From positions 451,238 through 515,237 of the forward strand of contig DASUCV010000004.1 in NCBI GenBank assembly GCA_036275915.1: 64,000 bases of DNA. Direction: 5' to 3'. The notes beneath the pieces are model-generated. The model was given only the letters and a program-made list of their open reading frames with translations, made no database searches and was not told the DNA's origin. Origin of the DNA: Candidatus Polarisedimenticolaceae bacterium. GTDB lineage: Bacteria; Acidobacteriota; Polarisedimenticolia; Polarisedimenticolales; DASRJG01. Position 1 is the stretch's first letter. Each line of letters starts with the position of its first letter. This document shows, one piece after another, positions 51,398 through 59,362 of this stretch. A program made the position numbers and the translations under genes.

Positions 51398-52096
51398 ATG
51401 AAGGCCACGCTCTTCGCGGCGATCGTGACGACGGCCACGGCGGTCGTCGCCGCCTCGGCTCCGGCACCCGCGCCACCGTCGAGCGACGACCTCGCGCGCC
51501 TCGCCTTCAAGAACGATCTCCTGCAGAAGCGCTTCGACCTCGCGAGCAGCAAGGAGTTCTATCTCGTCCTCGACCCGGCACAGAAGAGCATGTCGCTCAT
51601 GTACAAGGCGGCGCTCCTCCAGTCGTACGCCGTCGAGGGTCTCGAGGTCGGCGTGCCGCAGGTCCTCTACAAGAGCCGCTCGGACGCGTCGGGCTGGGAA
51701 TCCAAGGTGTGGCACAAGGGTGCGCTCGATCCCGTGCGCGAGCTCGATCGCGTCGAGGTCGTGGCGCCGCCACCGACGGCGGAGGGCACCGAGATCGAGG
51801 TCCAGGTCCCGCAAACTCCGGAGGAGAAGTATCCCGTTCCTCCGCGTTACCACATCCGCTTCGAGGGCGGCCTGTCGATCGAGGTGCGCCCGCCGGGCAG
51901 CGACGCCGAGGGCGGATTCTGGGCGCGGCTCGGTCAACGGTGGAACGCGTGGTGGGCCGACGCGAAAGCCGCCAGCAGCGGCGACAACGCCGACACGGTT
52001 CGCTTGCACGTGGTGATGTCGAAGAAGGACGCCGACTCGCTCTATCGCGCCCTGCCGCCGAACACGGCGCTCCTCGTGGTGCCGCCGAGCCCCTGA
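51398..52096 (+). CDS. Exported protein resembling a YkuD domain without active site
   Basis: The 232-residue protein has a signal peptide (1-20, LFAAIVTTATAVVAASA). The segment EFYLVLDPAQKSMSLMYKAA matches the first strands of YkuD domains (compare YIVVDQTQNRLYIMND next door), and YAVEGLEVGVPQV follows as the equivalent of the product-side strand. However, no HG...S-x-GC active site follows; instead there is an acidic, Pro-rich stretch and KYPVPPRYHIRFEGGLSIE. I read it as a degenerate relative that may regulate or assist the two active enzymes. Similarity is by eye, so confidence is moderate. The GGGGACAGC inverted repeat starts two bases after its stop. Confidence 0.65.
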   Translation: MKATLFAAIVTTATAVVAASAPAPAPPSSDDLARLAFKNDLLQKRFDLASSKEFYLVLDPAQKSMSLMYKAALLQSYAVEGLEVGVPQVLYKSRSDASGWESKVWHKGALDPVRELDRVEVVAPPPTAEGTEIEVQVPQTPEEKYPVPPRYHIRFEGGLSIEVRPPGSDAEGGFWARLGQRWNAWWADAKAASSGDNADTVRLHVVMSKKDADSLYRALPPNTALLVVPPSP

Positions 52097-52098
52097 AA

Positions 52099-52158
52099 CA
52101 CAGAGGGGACAGCGTCCGAAACTCTGAAGTACGAGTTTCGGAAGCTGTCCCCTCTGTG
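52099..52158. repeat. Inverted repeat A (GGGGACAGC family)
   Basis: Two 26-base arms with one mismatch and an 8-base loop, starting two bases after a stop codon. The arm contains AGAGGGGACAGC followed by TCCGAAACT, nearly the same as element B at 58033. The spacer to the next gene contains one more GCTGTCC fragment. Confidence 0.93.
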
Positions 52159-52185
52159 TAAGAAAAACTTGGTTGCTGTCCCGGA

Positions 52186-52758
52186 TCAGTGTGCGACGGC
52201 GTTCTTCTTGGCGATGTCGTCGCCGGAGCGATGGGAACGCTCCTTCGGCCCCTTCGTCTCGGGCGCCCACTTCATGATCGTGTCCTCGCGCACGCCGCCG
52301 ATCTCGAGGAGCTTTTCCTTGTCGAAGATCATGAGCTCGCGCGAGTGGCCGACGACGGCGTAGGTCTTCGACATGAAGATCGCCTCTTCGGGGCAGGCTT
52401 CTTCGCAGAGGCCGCAGTAGATGCAACGCAGCATGTTGATGTCGAACTTCTCGGGGTACTTCTCGATCTGGTGGAGCGGGCTGTCCTTCGGATATTCGGC
52501 CGCCTCGATCGTGATCGCGAGCGGCGGGCAGACCCACTGGCACATGTAGCAGGCCACGCACTTCGTGCGGCCGTCCTGGTCCTTCACGAGCGCCGGGACG
52601 CCGCGGTAGCGCGGGCCGAAGACGTGCTTCTCCTCGGGGTACTGGATCGTGTCCTTCTTCCGAAACATGTGCTTAAAGGTGAGGATGAGACCCGAGATGA
52701 TCGGCGGCAGGTAGATCCGCTGGGCGAAGCTGGGCTTAGGCGCTCTCTTCACCTGCAT
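52186..52758 (-). CDS. NuoI-like 2x[4Fe-4S] ferredoxin subunit
   Basis: The 190-residue protein has the two ferredoxin clusters CVACYMCQWVCP and CIYCGLCEEACP and the amphipathic N-terminal IYLPPIISGLILTFKHMF of NADH-quinone oxidoreductase subunit I. No other nuo genes lie in the window. The ATG at 52758 is preferred for its GGAGGA ribosome-binding site four bases upstream; an ATG at 52791 would add 11 residues. Either start lies inside the end of the Rieske gene, so the two are probably co-translated. A role in an electron-transfer chain with the Rieske and HdrD-like proteins is inferred. Confidence 0.85.
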   Translation of the reverse strand: MQVKRAPKPSFAQRIYLPPIISGLILTFKHMFRKKDTIQYPEEKHVFGPRYRGVPALVKDQDGRTKCVACYMCQWVCPPLAITIEAAEYPKDSPLHQIEKYPEKFDINMLRCIYCGLCEEACPEEAIFMSKTYAVVGHSRELMIFDKEKLLEIGGVREDTIMKWAPETKGPKERSHRSGDDIAKKNAVAH

Positions 52759-53077
52759 CGGGTCCTCCGGGAAGCTCGATTTCGACATCATCGCCGCTCC
52801 GTCGCGTAGCGTAGCACGCGACCGAATCCTCAGGAACGACGAGACACTTCCCCGTCGTGACGTCGAAGATCCAGTTATGCATCGGGCAGATCACCCGGCA
52901 CTCGTGATACGTGCCCTCTCCCAGCGAAGCCCCCTGATGCGGGCAGGTATCGTCGATCGCGAAGAAGCCGCGGTCGGCGTCGTGGAAGAGCGCGATCGGG
53001 TGGCGGTCGACCCAGATCGTCCGCCCCTCGCCCGGCGGGACCTCGGTGGCCTTCGCCGCCCGGACCCAACGCCCCAA
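52736..53077 (-). CDS. Small Rieske [2Fe-2S] protein (NirD-like)
   Basis: The 113-residue protein has the Rieske ligands C-P-H in DDTCPHQGASLGEG and C-x2-H in RVICPMHNWIFDVTTGK. It resembles the small Rieske ferredoxins of dioxygenases and NirD in length and motif. It starts with a TTG two bases after the stop of the Fe-S oxidoreductase; no better start exists before the conserved region. It probably carries electrons for a neighbouring Fe-S enzyme. Confidence 0.85.
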   Translation of the reverse strand: MGRWVRAAKATEVPPGEGRTIWVDRHPIALFHDADRGFFAIDDTCPHQGASLGEGTYHECRVICPMHNWIFDVTTGKCLVVPEDSVACYATRRSGDDVEIELPGGPDAGEESA

Positions 53078-53079
53078 CG

Positions 53080-55044
53080 TCAGCGGACCATCTTGGCGGC
53101 GACGATCTGCGCGACGTCTTGCACCTGCATCGCTTCGGCGCGGCCGGTCTCGTTGATGCCGTCGGCGAGCATGGTCATGCAGAACGGGCACGCGGAGGCG
53201 ACGAGCGGTGCGTTCGTCGTCGCGGCTTCGTCGACGCGCGCGGTGTTGACCTTCGTCCCGATCTTCTCTTCCATCCACATGCGGCCGCCGCCGGCGCCGC
53301 AGCAGAAGCCGTTCTCGCGGCTCCTCGGCATCTCGATGATGTTCAGGCCGGCCGACGACAGCGCCTGGCGCGGCGCGTCGTAGACGCCGTTGTGCCGCCC
53401 GAGGTAGCACGAGTCGTGGAAGGTGACGGTCTGCCCCGCCCCATCGCCGTTCATCTTGATCTTGCCGTCGGCGATCAGGCGCGCGATCAGCTCGGTGTGG
53501 TGGACGACCTCGTACCGGCCGCCGAGCTGCGGGTACTCGTTCAAGAGCGTGTTGAAGCAGTGCGGGCACTGCGCGACGATCTTCTTGACCTTGTAGTTGT
53601 TCAGCGTCTCGACGTTCTGCTGCGCGAGCATCTGGTAGAGATACTCGTTCCCGGTACGCCGTGCGGGATCGCCGGTGCACGTCTCTTCGGGGCCGAGCGC
53701 GGCGAACTTCACACCCGCCTGCTTGAGGATCTCCGCCGTCGCGCGGGCGACCTTCTTGCCACGATCGTCGTAGGCGCCGGCGCAGCCGACCCACATGACG
53801 TACTCGACCTCGCCGGGGCCGTCGCTCATCCACGGCACATCGAGACCGTTCGCCCAGTCGCCGCGATTCGACGGGCTCTGGCCCCACGGATTCCCGGCCT
53901 TCTCGAGGTTCTTGTAGGTGTTCGTCAGCTCCTGCGGGAACGAGCTGTCCTCGAGGACGAGCTTCCGGCGCATGCCGACGATCCGGTCGATGAACTCGAT
54001 GAAGAGCGGGCACGCCTGCTCGCACGCGCGGCAAGTCGTGCACGACCAGAGGACGTCGTCGTGGATCGTCTGCGACGGGAGGACCGGCAGCTCCATCCCT
54101 TCGGGCTTCGGCTTCTGCCCGGCGAGGATCGGGAGGAGCGGCATCATGACGTGGCGCATGTCCTCGTTGATCTTCTTCGGGTTGAGCGGCTTTCCGGTCG
54201 CGTACGCCGGGCACGCCGCCTGGCAGCGGCCGCACTCGGTGCACGAGTAGACGTCGAGAAGGTCCTTCCACCGCATGTCGGTGAACGTCGTGATCCCGAA
54301 CTTCTCCGAGTTCTCGAGGTCGATCATCGGCAGGGAGCCGGTGTCGAGCCTGCGGAAGAGGACGGAGGGGAGCGACGTCACGACGTGGAAGTGCTTCGAG
54401 ATCGGCAGGTAGCAGAGGAAGCCGAGGAGGGTCGCCGCATGGAGCCACCACGCGACCTGGAACAGGATGGTCCGGCCGGCGAGGAACGGACCGAACAGAC
54501 GTCCGACCGGCGACGGCTGGCCTTCGATCGCGGTGATCAGGAGGTCGGTGACCATGAGCGTCGCGATCATCGAGAGGATCGCGAACGCGTCGCCGGAGAG
54601 CGTGAGCCGCTTCGGCGGCGCGAACAGCCTCCTCGACGCCGCGACCACCACCATCGCGATGACGGCGAGCTCGAAGAGATCGCGCAGGAAGAGATAGGCG
54701 CGGCCGAGCACCGACGCCGGCCCGAGGAACGGCAGGTGGAACTCCGGGACGAACCCGCCCACGAGGAAGTGGAACGAGTTCAACGCGACGGCGAGGAACC
54801 CCCAGAAGATGAACGCGTGCATGAGCCCGGCGCCGAGGTAACCGGGGCTCAGGATCCGCTTCTGCCCGAGGAATTGCGTGAGCACGCCCTTCCATCGCTC
54901 CCCCCACCGGTCGAGGCGCGCCGACGGCTGTGCCGCTTGGAGCAGGAGCCATCTCTGCCGGATCAGATAGACGAAGGTCGCGGTCGAGGCGAGGAGGAGG
55001 AACGTGAACGCGAAGAGGCCGGGAAGGGTGGCGGTCGGTCTCAC
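53080..55044 (-). CDS. Membrane-bound HdrD-like Fe-S oxidoreductase (CCG domains)
   Basis: The 654-residue protein has an N-terminal membrane part with about five helices (FAFTFLLLASTATFVYLI, IAMVVVAASRRLF), then two [4Fe-4S] motifs (CTECGRCQAACP, CTTCRACEQACP) and two CCG domains (CPHCFNTLLNEYPQLGG with FHDSCYLGRHNG; GFCCGAGGGRMW with ACPFCMTMLA). This is the layout of the electron-bifurcation or quinone-linked heterodisulfide-reductase-like proteins. The start is a GTG at 55044. It probably moves electrons between a membrane carrier and the Rieske/NuoI-like partners; the substrate is unknown. Confidence 0.9.
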   Translation of the reverse strand: MRPTATLPGLFAFTFLLLASTATFVYLIRQRWLLLQAAQPSARLDRWGERWKGVLTQFLGQKRILSPGYLGAGLMHAFIFWGFLAVALNSFHFLVGGFVPEFHLPFLGPASVLGRAYLFLRDLFELAVIAMVVVAASRRLFAPPKRLTLSGDAFAILSMIATLMVTDLLITAIEGQPSPVGRLFGPFLAGRTILFQVAWWLHAATLLGFLCYLPISKHFHVVTSLPSVLFRRLDTGSLPMIDLENSEKFGITTFTDMRWKDLLDVYSCTECGRCQAACPAYATGKPLNPKKINEDMRHVMMPLLPILAGQKPKPEGMELPVLPSQTIHDDVLWSCTTCRACEQACPLFIEFIDRIVGMRRKLVLEDSSFPQELTNTYKNLEKAGNPWGQSPSNRGDWANGLDVPWMSDGPGEVEYVMWVGCAGAYDDRGKKVARATAEILKQAGVKFAALGPEETCTGDPARRTGNEYLYQMLAQQNVETLNNYKVKKIVAQCPHCFNTLLNEYPQLGGRYEVVHHTELIARLIADGKIKMNGDGAGQTVTFHDSCYLGRHNGVYDAPRQALSSAGLNIIEMPRSRENGFCCGAGGGRMWMEEKIGTKVNTARVDEAATTNAPLVASACPFCMTMLADGINETGRAEAMQVQDVAQIVAAKMVR

Positions 55045-55057
55045 CGGGCGGATCGTA

Positions 55058-57067
55058 TCAGACCGGCCGGAGGATCACGAGATCGGCCCGGGGGTTGACC
55101 CGCTCGATCCTGAGACGCACGCGATCGCCGAGATTGACTCCCGACAGCGAAGGTACGACTTCCTCGAGGAGCGTCTCGTCGAGCACGACGATCGGACGCG
55201 GAGAGGTCTCGACGACGACGCCGGTCACGCTGCCGCCGCGCGCGCGGTCGAGCCACCTGAGCATCCAGTAGCGCGCGACGGCGCGCTCGGAGCGGCGCGC
55301 CTCGAGCTCGGCCCTCTCCGTCGCCGCGAGGATGCGCTGCATCGCGGGGACGTCGTACGGCGGCGGTCCGCCGCCGAGCACCGCGGCGATCTGGCGATGG
55401 ACCGCAAGGTCCTGATAGCGCCGGAGCGGCGACGTCACCTGCGCGTACGCCGCGACCCCGAGGCCGTGGTGCGGTCCGGGCTGGAGCGAGGTCTCGGCGC
55501 GCTTGAGCATGCGCCGCACCGCGCGCACGTGCACGGCGAACGGGAGCGCGGGATCGGCTTCCGGGAGGCGGCCGTCGGACGGTGCCTGGCGCCGGAAGAT
55601 CGCGGGGATCCCGCGCGCCGTCAGCCAGCCCGCCGCCATCTCCCCCGCGAGGATCATCGCTTCCGAGACGATCCGCTGCGACGGCGTGTCGGGATCGCGC
55701 CGCGTGAGCGTCATGGCACCGCCCTCGCCGACGCGGATCTCGGCCTCGGGAGCGCGGAGCGACACCGCGCCCGCCGCGCGACGGACCGCGTCGCGCGCCT
55801 CGGCGAACGCGAGGAGCCGTGCGAGGAGTGCCGCGTGCGGCCCGACGGCGGAGCTCAAGGCGGCGTCCGCCTCGTCGTAGTCGAGACGCGCGCCGATGCG
55901 GAGGAGCGAGCGCGCGATCTCGAAGCTCACCGTGCGGCCGCCGGCATCGACGGTCGCGAGGAAGCTGACCCCCGGCCGCTCCTTCCCCTGGACGAGGCTC
56001 GCCTCGTCCTCCGAGACGGCGCCCGGGAGCATGAGGAGCTTCCGCTCGGGGAAGTAATAGGTCGTCCCGCGCGCAAGCGCCTCGACGTCGACCGGTCCGT
56101 CGATCGGAACGACGGCGGCGGGATCGGCGATGTGGATGCCGACGACGACCTTCCCATCGCCGGCGTCGGTGACGGAGAGCGCGTCGTCGATCTCGCGAGT
56201 CTGCGGATCGTCGATCGTGACCATCGGAACCGCGGTCAGGTCGAGCCGTCCCTCGCGCGCAAACGGCGCGACCGCAGGGAACGGCGGGAACTCCGTTCTC
56301 AGGCCGTAACGGACGATCATGAGGTTCTCGTCGTCCGAGGCGAACCGGCCGGTCAGTCGGAGGAGACGGAACGCGGCCTCCGGCAGCCGGTCCGCGGGAA
56401 TGCGCGAGGCGGTGATCGCCTCGTGGGCGAGCGCGCGCTCCTTCTCCGGCGTGTCGAGCTCGTCGAGCGCGACCGCCTCGAGCGCGGCGAGGATCTTCCG
56501 TTCGGTCTCCGAGCCCGAGGGAACGAACGCATCCCCGCGCACCGCCCGAACGAGCGCCTCGATCGCGGACCCCTTCTCCGCCGCGCGCTCAGCCGCCTTC
56601 CGGCGCCCGTCGAGGATCTCGGTGACTACCGCCGCGTCGCGCGGCAGCCACCCCGAAGTCTTCCGCTGGAAGCGGACGCCGTCGGCGCCGAGCGCGATGA
56701 CGGTCGCGAGGCGCGCCGCCTCGTCCACCCGCCCGAGGGCGAGATCGGCGAGGGTCGACTCCGAGAGCGTCTCCCCCCGCTCGTGGACCAGGTCCCACAG
56801 CGTCGGCACGTCGACGGCGTCGACGAGCCGTCCCACGGCTTCCCCCGCCGCCGCCGCGCGCGCCGCCGCCTCGCGCACCCCCTCGCTCGTCCGCGCGGGT
56901 GCGATCCCTCCGGCGAGGACGGCGGTCACGCGCGCCGGCGCGACCCGCTCGTCCTTCCCTTCGCGGGTCACGACGACGAGGCGCTGCTTCTCTTCCCCGA
57001 TGACGACGCCGTAGGCCATCGTGTCGTCGCGCCAGTACGCCACGGTGCTGCCGGGCGCGGGCGCCAT
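55058..57067 (-). CDS. RNase II/R-family 3'-5' exoribonuclease
   Basis: The 669-residue protein has the RNB catalytic motif TIDDPQTREIDDALSV (metal-binding Asp cluster), HIADPAAVVPIDGP, and YAQVTSPLRRYQDLAVHRQI, and a C-terminal OB/S1-like domain. The N-terminal 200 residues differ from E. coli RNase R/II and resemble the shorter cyanobacterial/chloroplast RNR type (AYGVVIGEEKQRLVVVTREG). The ATG overlaps the VWA stop. Its place within a MoxR-VWA chain is unusual. Confidence 0.9.
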   Translation of the reverse strand: MAPAPGSTVAYWRDDTMAYGVVIGEEKQRLVVVTREGKDERVAPARVTAVLAGGIAPARTSEGVREAAARAAAAGEAVGRLVDAVDVPTLWDLVHERGETLSESTLADLALGRVDEAARLATVIALGADGVRFQRKTSGWLPRDAAVVTEILDGRRKAAERAAEKGSAIEALVRAVRGDAFVPSGSETERKILAALEAVALDELDTPEKERALAHEAITASRIPADRLPEAAFRLLRLTGRFASDDENLMIVRYGLRTEFPPFPAVAPFAREGRLDLTAVPMVTIDDPQTREIDDALSVTDAGDGKVVVGIHIADPAAVVPIDGPVDVEALARGTTYYFPERKLLMLPGAVSEDEASLVQGKERPGVSFLATVDAGGRTVSFEIARSLLRIGARLDYDEADAALSSAVGPHAALLARLLAFAEARDAVRRAAGAVSLRAPEAEIRVGEGGAMTLTRRDPDTPSQRIVSEAMILAGEMAAGWLTARGIPAIFRRQAPSDGRLPEADPALPFAVHVRAVRRMLKRAETSLQPGPHHGLGVAAYAQVTSPLRRYQDLAVHRQIAAVLGGGPPPYDVPAMQRILAATERAELEARRSERAVARYWMLRWLDRARGGSVTGVVVETSPRPIVVLDETLLEEVVPSLSGVNLGDRVRLRIERVNPRADLVILRPV

Positions 57068-58341
57068 CACAGCCTCCGGACCAGCTCGGCGACGCCGGCC
57101 GCGAGGCCGTCGAGATCGTTCGCCTGAGCGACGACGTCGACCGAGAGGAGATACGCGGGAAGCGCCGAGTCCGCGGTCCCCCATCGCGACGCCGGCTCGG
57201 GAACGAGCCAGATCAGCGCCCGGCACCCGCGCGCGATCTCCTCGAGCGCCCAGGGAAGCGGATCGAAGCGGTTCGTCCTGCCGTCGCCGAGGACGACGAG
57301 GACCATGTCGCGCCCGCGCGGTCTGAGCCTTCCTGCGAGCAGGGAATGGAACGCGCGCCCGTAGTCGCTCGGCGCGTCGAGGTTGAGACCCTCGATCCCG
57401 TCGAGGACGTCGGCGAAGGCGACGCCGCGCCGCGCGATCCCGTCGCCCGGCCGGGCACCCCGGCGCTTCTTGGGCGACGCGAGGCGCGAACGCCCGCGCG
57501 CCCAGCGCGCGATCGCCGCCGTCGCATCGACCGGCTTGTCGACGAAAGCGAGCACACGCGCGCGCCGGCCGAGATCGAGGAACGCCGACGCCATGAGCAG
57601 GAAGAGTCCCGCCGCCCTCGCGACCGAGAACGACACGTCGACGAGGAGGATGACGCGCGCCGTCTTGCGCTTCGGCCTCCGATACGGGAGCACGAACGGC
57701 ACGCCGCCCGAGGCGAGGCTCTCGCGCATCGCGCGGCGCATCCACGGCCGGCCCGCGCGCGCGCGCTCCATCCGCCGCGCGCGCCGGAGATCGATCTCGC
57801 GCACGAGCCGCGGGATCTCCCGTGCGAGGGCGCGCTCCTCGTCGGTGGTCATCCGCCGCGACAGCTCGGCACGGCACGGCGACGCCGCGTCGGCGGGAGC
57901 AGGCATCACGATCCGTTTGCGGAGGCGGCCGGGGCGCCGCTCGTCCCGCTTCCGTTCGGAGCGGCCTTCCTCGTTCGCTCCCGCAGCCGCGCGCGGATGC
58001 TTCGGCTCCGTTTCCTGCGGCCGGAGCTTTCGAGAGGGGACAGCTTCCGAAACTTGTCGTGCAGAGTTTCGGAAGCTGTCCCCTCTTCCAGCAGGGCGCC
58101 CGACTCCCTCGCCCTTCCCCGGGAGCTTCGGCGCCGTGAAGAACGCGTCGAACAGGCGATCGAAGGCGAGGGCCGAGCGGCGATCCTTCGCGAGCGTCGC
58201 GCGGAGCGCCGAGCGCACCTCGTGGCGCTTCTCGAGGCCGACGAGATCGAGCGCACGTGACGCGTCGATCAGCTCCGCGGGCGAGACCGGGTGTCCCGAG
58301 CGGCGGAGCGCGTCGGCGAATCGTACGAGAGCCGGAATCAT
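57067..58341 (-). CDS. VWA-domain protein (CoxE-like), partner of MoxR
   Basis: The 424-residue protein has a helical N-terminus, then an Arg-rich linker, then a VWA domain with the MIDAS motif ILLVDVSFSVARAAG (D-x-S-x-S), VLAFVDKPVDATAAI and VLVVLGDGRTNRFD. MoxR-VWA pairs act as chaperone-like or metal-insertion machines. An 18-codon block (residues 86-103, RGDSFRNSARQVSEAVPS) is exactly the inverted repeat at 58033-58086, inserted without breaking the frame. The ATG at 58341 overlaps the MoxR stop. Confidence 0.88.
   Translation of the reverse strand: MIPALVRFADALRRSGHPVSPAELIDASRALDLVGLEKRHEVRSALRATLAKDRRSALAFDRLFDAFFTAPKLPGKGEGVGRPAGRGDSFRNSARQVSEAVPSRKLRPQETEPKHPRAAAGANEEGRSERKRDERRPGRLRKRIVMPAPADAASPCRAELSRRMTTDEERALAREIPRLVREIDLRRARRMERARAGRPWMRRAMRESLASGGVPFVLPYRRPKRKTARVILLVDVSFSVARAAGLFLLMASAFLDLGRRARVLAFVDKPVDATAAIARWARGRSRLASPKKRRGARPGDGIARRGVAFADVLDGIEGLNLDAPSDYGRAFHSLLAGRLRPRGRDMVLVVLGDGRTNRFDPLPWALEEIARGCRALIWLVPEPASRWGTADSALPAYLLSVDVVAQANDLDGLAAGVAELVRRL
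58033..58086. repeat. Inverted repeat B (GGGGACAGC family), inside the VWA coding sequence
   Basis: Two perfect 22-base arms (58033-58054 and 58065-58086) with a 10-base loop. Its arm (AGAGGGGACAGCTTCCGAAA) is nearly identical to element A. Its length of 54 bases and its boundaries coincide with codon borders of the VWA gene, adding 18 residues and no stop in that frame. Confidence 0.95.
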
Positions 58342-59252
58342 CCGCGGAAGCGCGACGGATCGGCGAGGACACGCTCGACGTCCTCGCGGTTCTTGAGGAG
58401 CGCGCCGAGCGTCTTCTTGAGCGCTCCCGCCGAGAGCCCGTCGGCGCCGACGGCGACGAGCGCGAGCGCCCAGTCCACGACCTCGGCGATCCCGGGCGCC
58501 TTCTTGAGGTCGGCCTTGCGGAGCGACTGCGCAAAGCGCACGAGACGCTCGGTCAGCGCGACGGAAATCCCCGGCACGCGCGCCTCGACGATCCGGATCT
58601 CGTCCTCGGTCGTCGGGTAGTCGACGTAGAGGTAGAGGCAGCGGCGGCGAAGCGCGTCCGACAGCTCGCGCGTGTCGTTCGACGTCAGGACGACCCGCGG
58701 CGGATGCGCGGCTTTCAGCGTTCCGAGCTCGGGGATCGACACCTGATGGTCGGAGAGGACCTCGAGCAGGAACGCCTCGAACTCCTCGTCCGAGCGGTCG
58801 ACCTCGTCGACGAGAAGGACCGCCGGTCGCTTCGTGAGAATCGCCTGGAGGAGCGGCCGTGGCAGCAGGAAGTCGCGCGAGAAGAAGCCGTCGGCCTCGT
58901 CCCTCAGAATCGCGATCGCCCCCGCGAGGTCGGCGGCACGTCCGAGAATCTCCCCCGTCTTGTCGCGCAAGAGCTGCGCGTAGAGCATCTGCTTCCCGTA
59001 CGACCACTCGTAGAGCGCTTTCGCCTCGTCGAGCCCTTCGTAGCATTGGAGGCGGATCAGCTCCGCGTCGTGGTACTGAGCCCAGAGCTTCGCGATCTCC
59101 GTCTTGCCGACGCCCGGCGGTCCCTCGAGGAGGAGCGGCTTCCCGAGCGCGTCCGCCAAGAAGAGCGAGGTCGCGACTTCCGGCGCCGCGATGAACCCTG
59201 ACTCGGCGAACCGGGCCGCGATCGTCTCGGGCGATATTTCCTTGCGGGACAT
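58338..59252 (-). CDS. MoxR-family AAA+ ATPase
   Basis: The 304-residue ATPase has Walker A LEGPPGVGKTEIAKLWA, Walker B VLLVDEVDRSDEEFEAFLLE, and the sensor-like VVLTSNDTRELSDALRRRC, followed by YVDYPTTEDEIRIV. Together with the following VWA gene (ATGA overlap) it forms a typical MoxR-VWA pair, used elsewhere for maturation of metalloenzymes and stress functions. The ATG at 59252 is preferred because it lies 7 bases after a TACAAT -10-like box; an ATG at 59261 would sit inside that box. The chain continues through RNase, HdrD-like, Rieske and NuoI-like genes. Confidence 0.92.
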   Translation of the reverse strand: MSRKEISPETIAARFAESGFIAAPEVATSLFLADALGKPLLLEGPPGVGKTEIAKLWAQYHDAELIRLQCYEGLDEAKALYEWSYGKQMLYAQLLRDKTGEILGRAADLAGAIAILRDEADGFFSRDFLLPRPLLQAILTKRPAVLLVDEVDRSDEEFEAFLLEVLSDHQVSIPELGTLKAAHPPRVVLTSNDTRELSDALRRRCLYLYVDYPTTEDEIRIVEARVPGISVALTERLVRFAQSLRKADLKKAPGIAEVVDWALALVAVGADGLSAGALKKTLGALLKNREDVERVLADPSRFRG

Positions 59253-59259
59253 CGGCGTC

Positions 59260-59265
59260 ATTGTA
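59260..59265 (-). promoter_or_regulatory. -10-like box of the MoxR operon
   Basis: Read on the minus strand this is TACAAT, followed by GACGCCG and the ATG at 59252. It is the mirror image of the box at 59350 within inverted repeat C. Confidence 0.5.
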
Positions 59266-59349
59266 GGTGACGGGAATTAATAAGGGGACAGCTACCGAAT
59301 TTCGCACTTCAGAAATTCGGTAGCTGTCCCCTTATTAATTCCCGTCACC

Positions 59350-59355
59350 TACAAT
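59350..59355 (+). promoter_or_regulatory. -10-like box of the thioesterase-FAH fusion gene
   Basis: TACAAT is followed by GCGCGCG and the ATG at 59363. No ribosome-binding site lies between, and no clear -35 is visible in the arm. Confidence 0.5.
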
Positions 59356-59362
59356 GCGCGCG

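Larger units (their letters stand above)
59259..59356. repeat. Inverted repeat C (GGGGACAGC family), shared divergent promoter region
   Basis: Two perfect 44-base arms (59259-59302 and 59313-59356) with a 10-base loop. Each arm contains TAATAAGGGGACAGCTACCG and, at its outer end, TACAAT, so it carries the -10-like boxes of both divergent genes. The arms end at the base after each -10-like box, with each proposed ATG 6 bases farther out. Confidence 0.96.

Noticed and set aside
53119-55098. Long open frame on the plus strand opposite the HdrD-like gene
   Set aside because: Same shadow effect; the opposite strand has two ferredoxin motifs and two CCG domains, while this product is Arg/Glu/Ala-rich without recognisable motifs.
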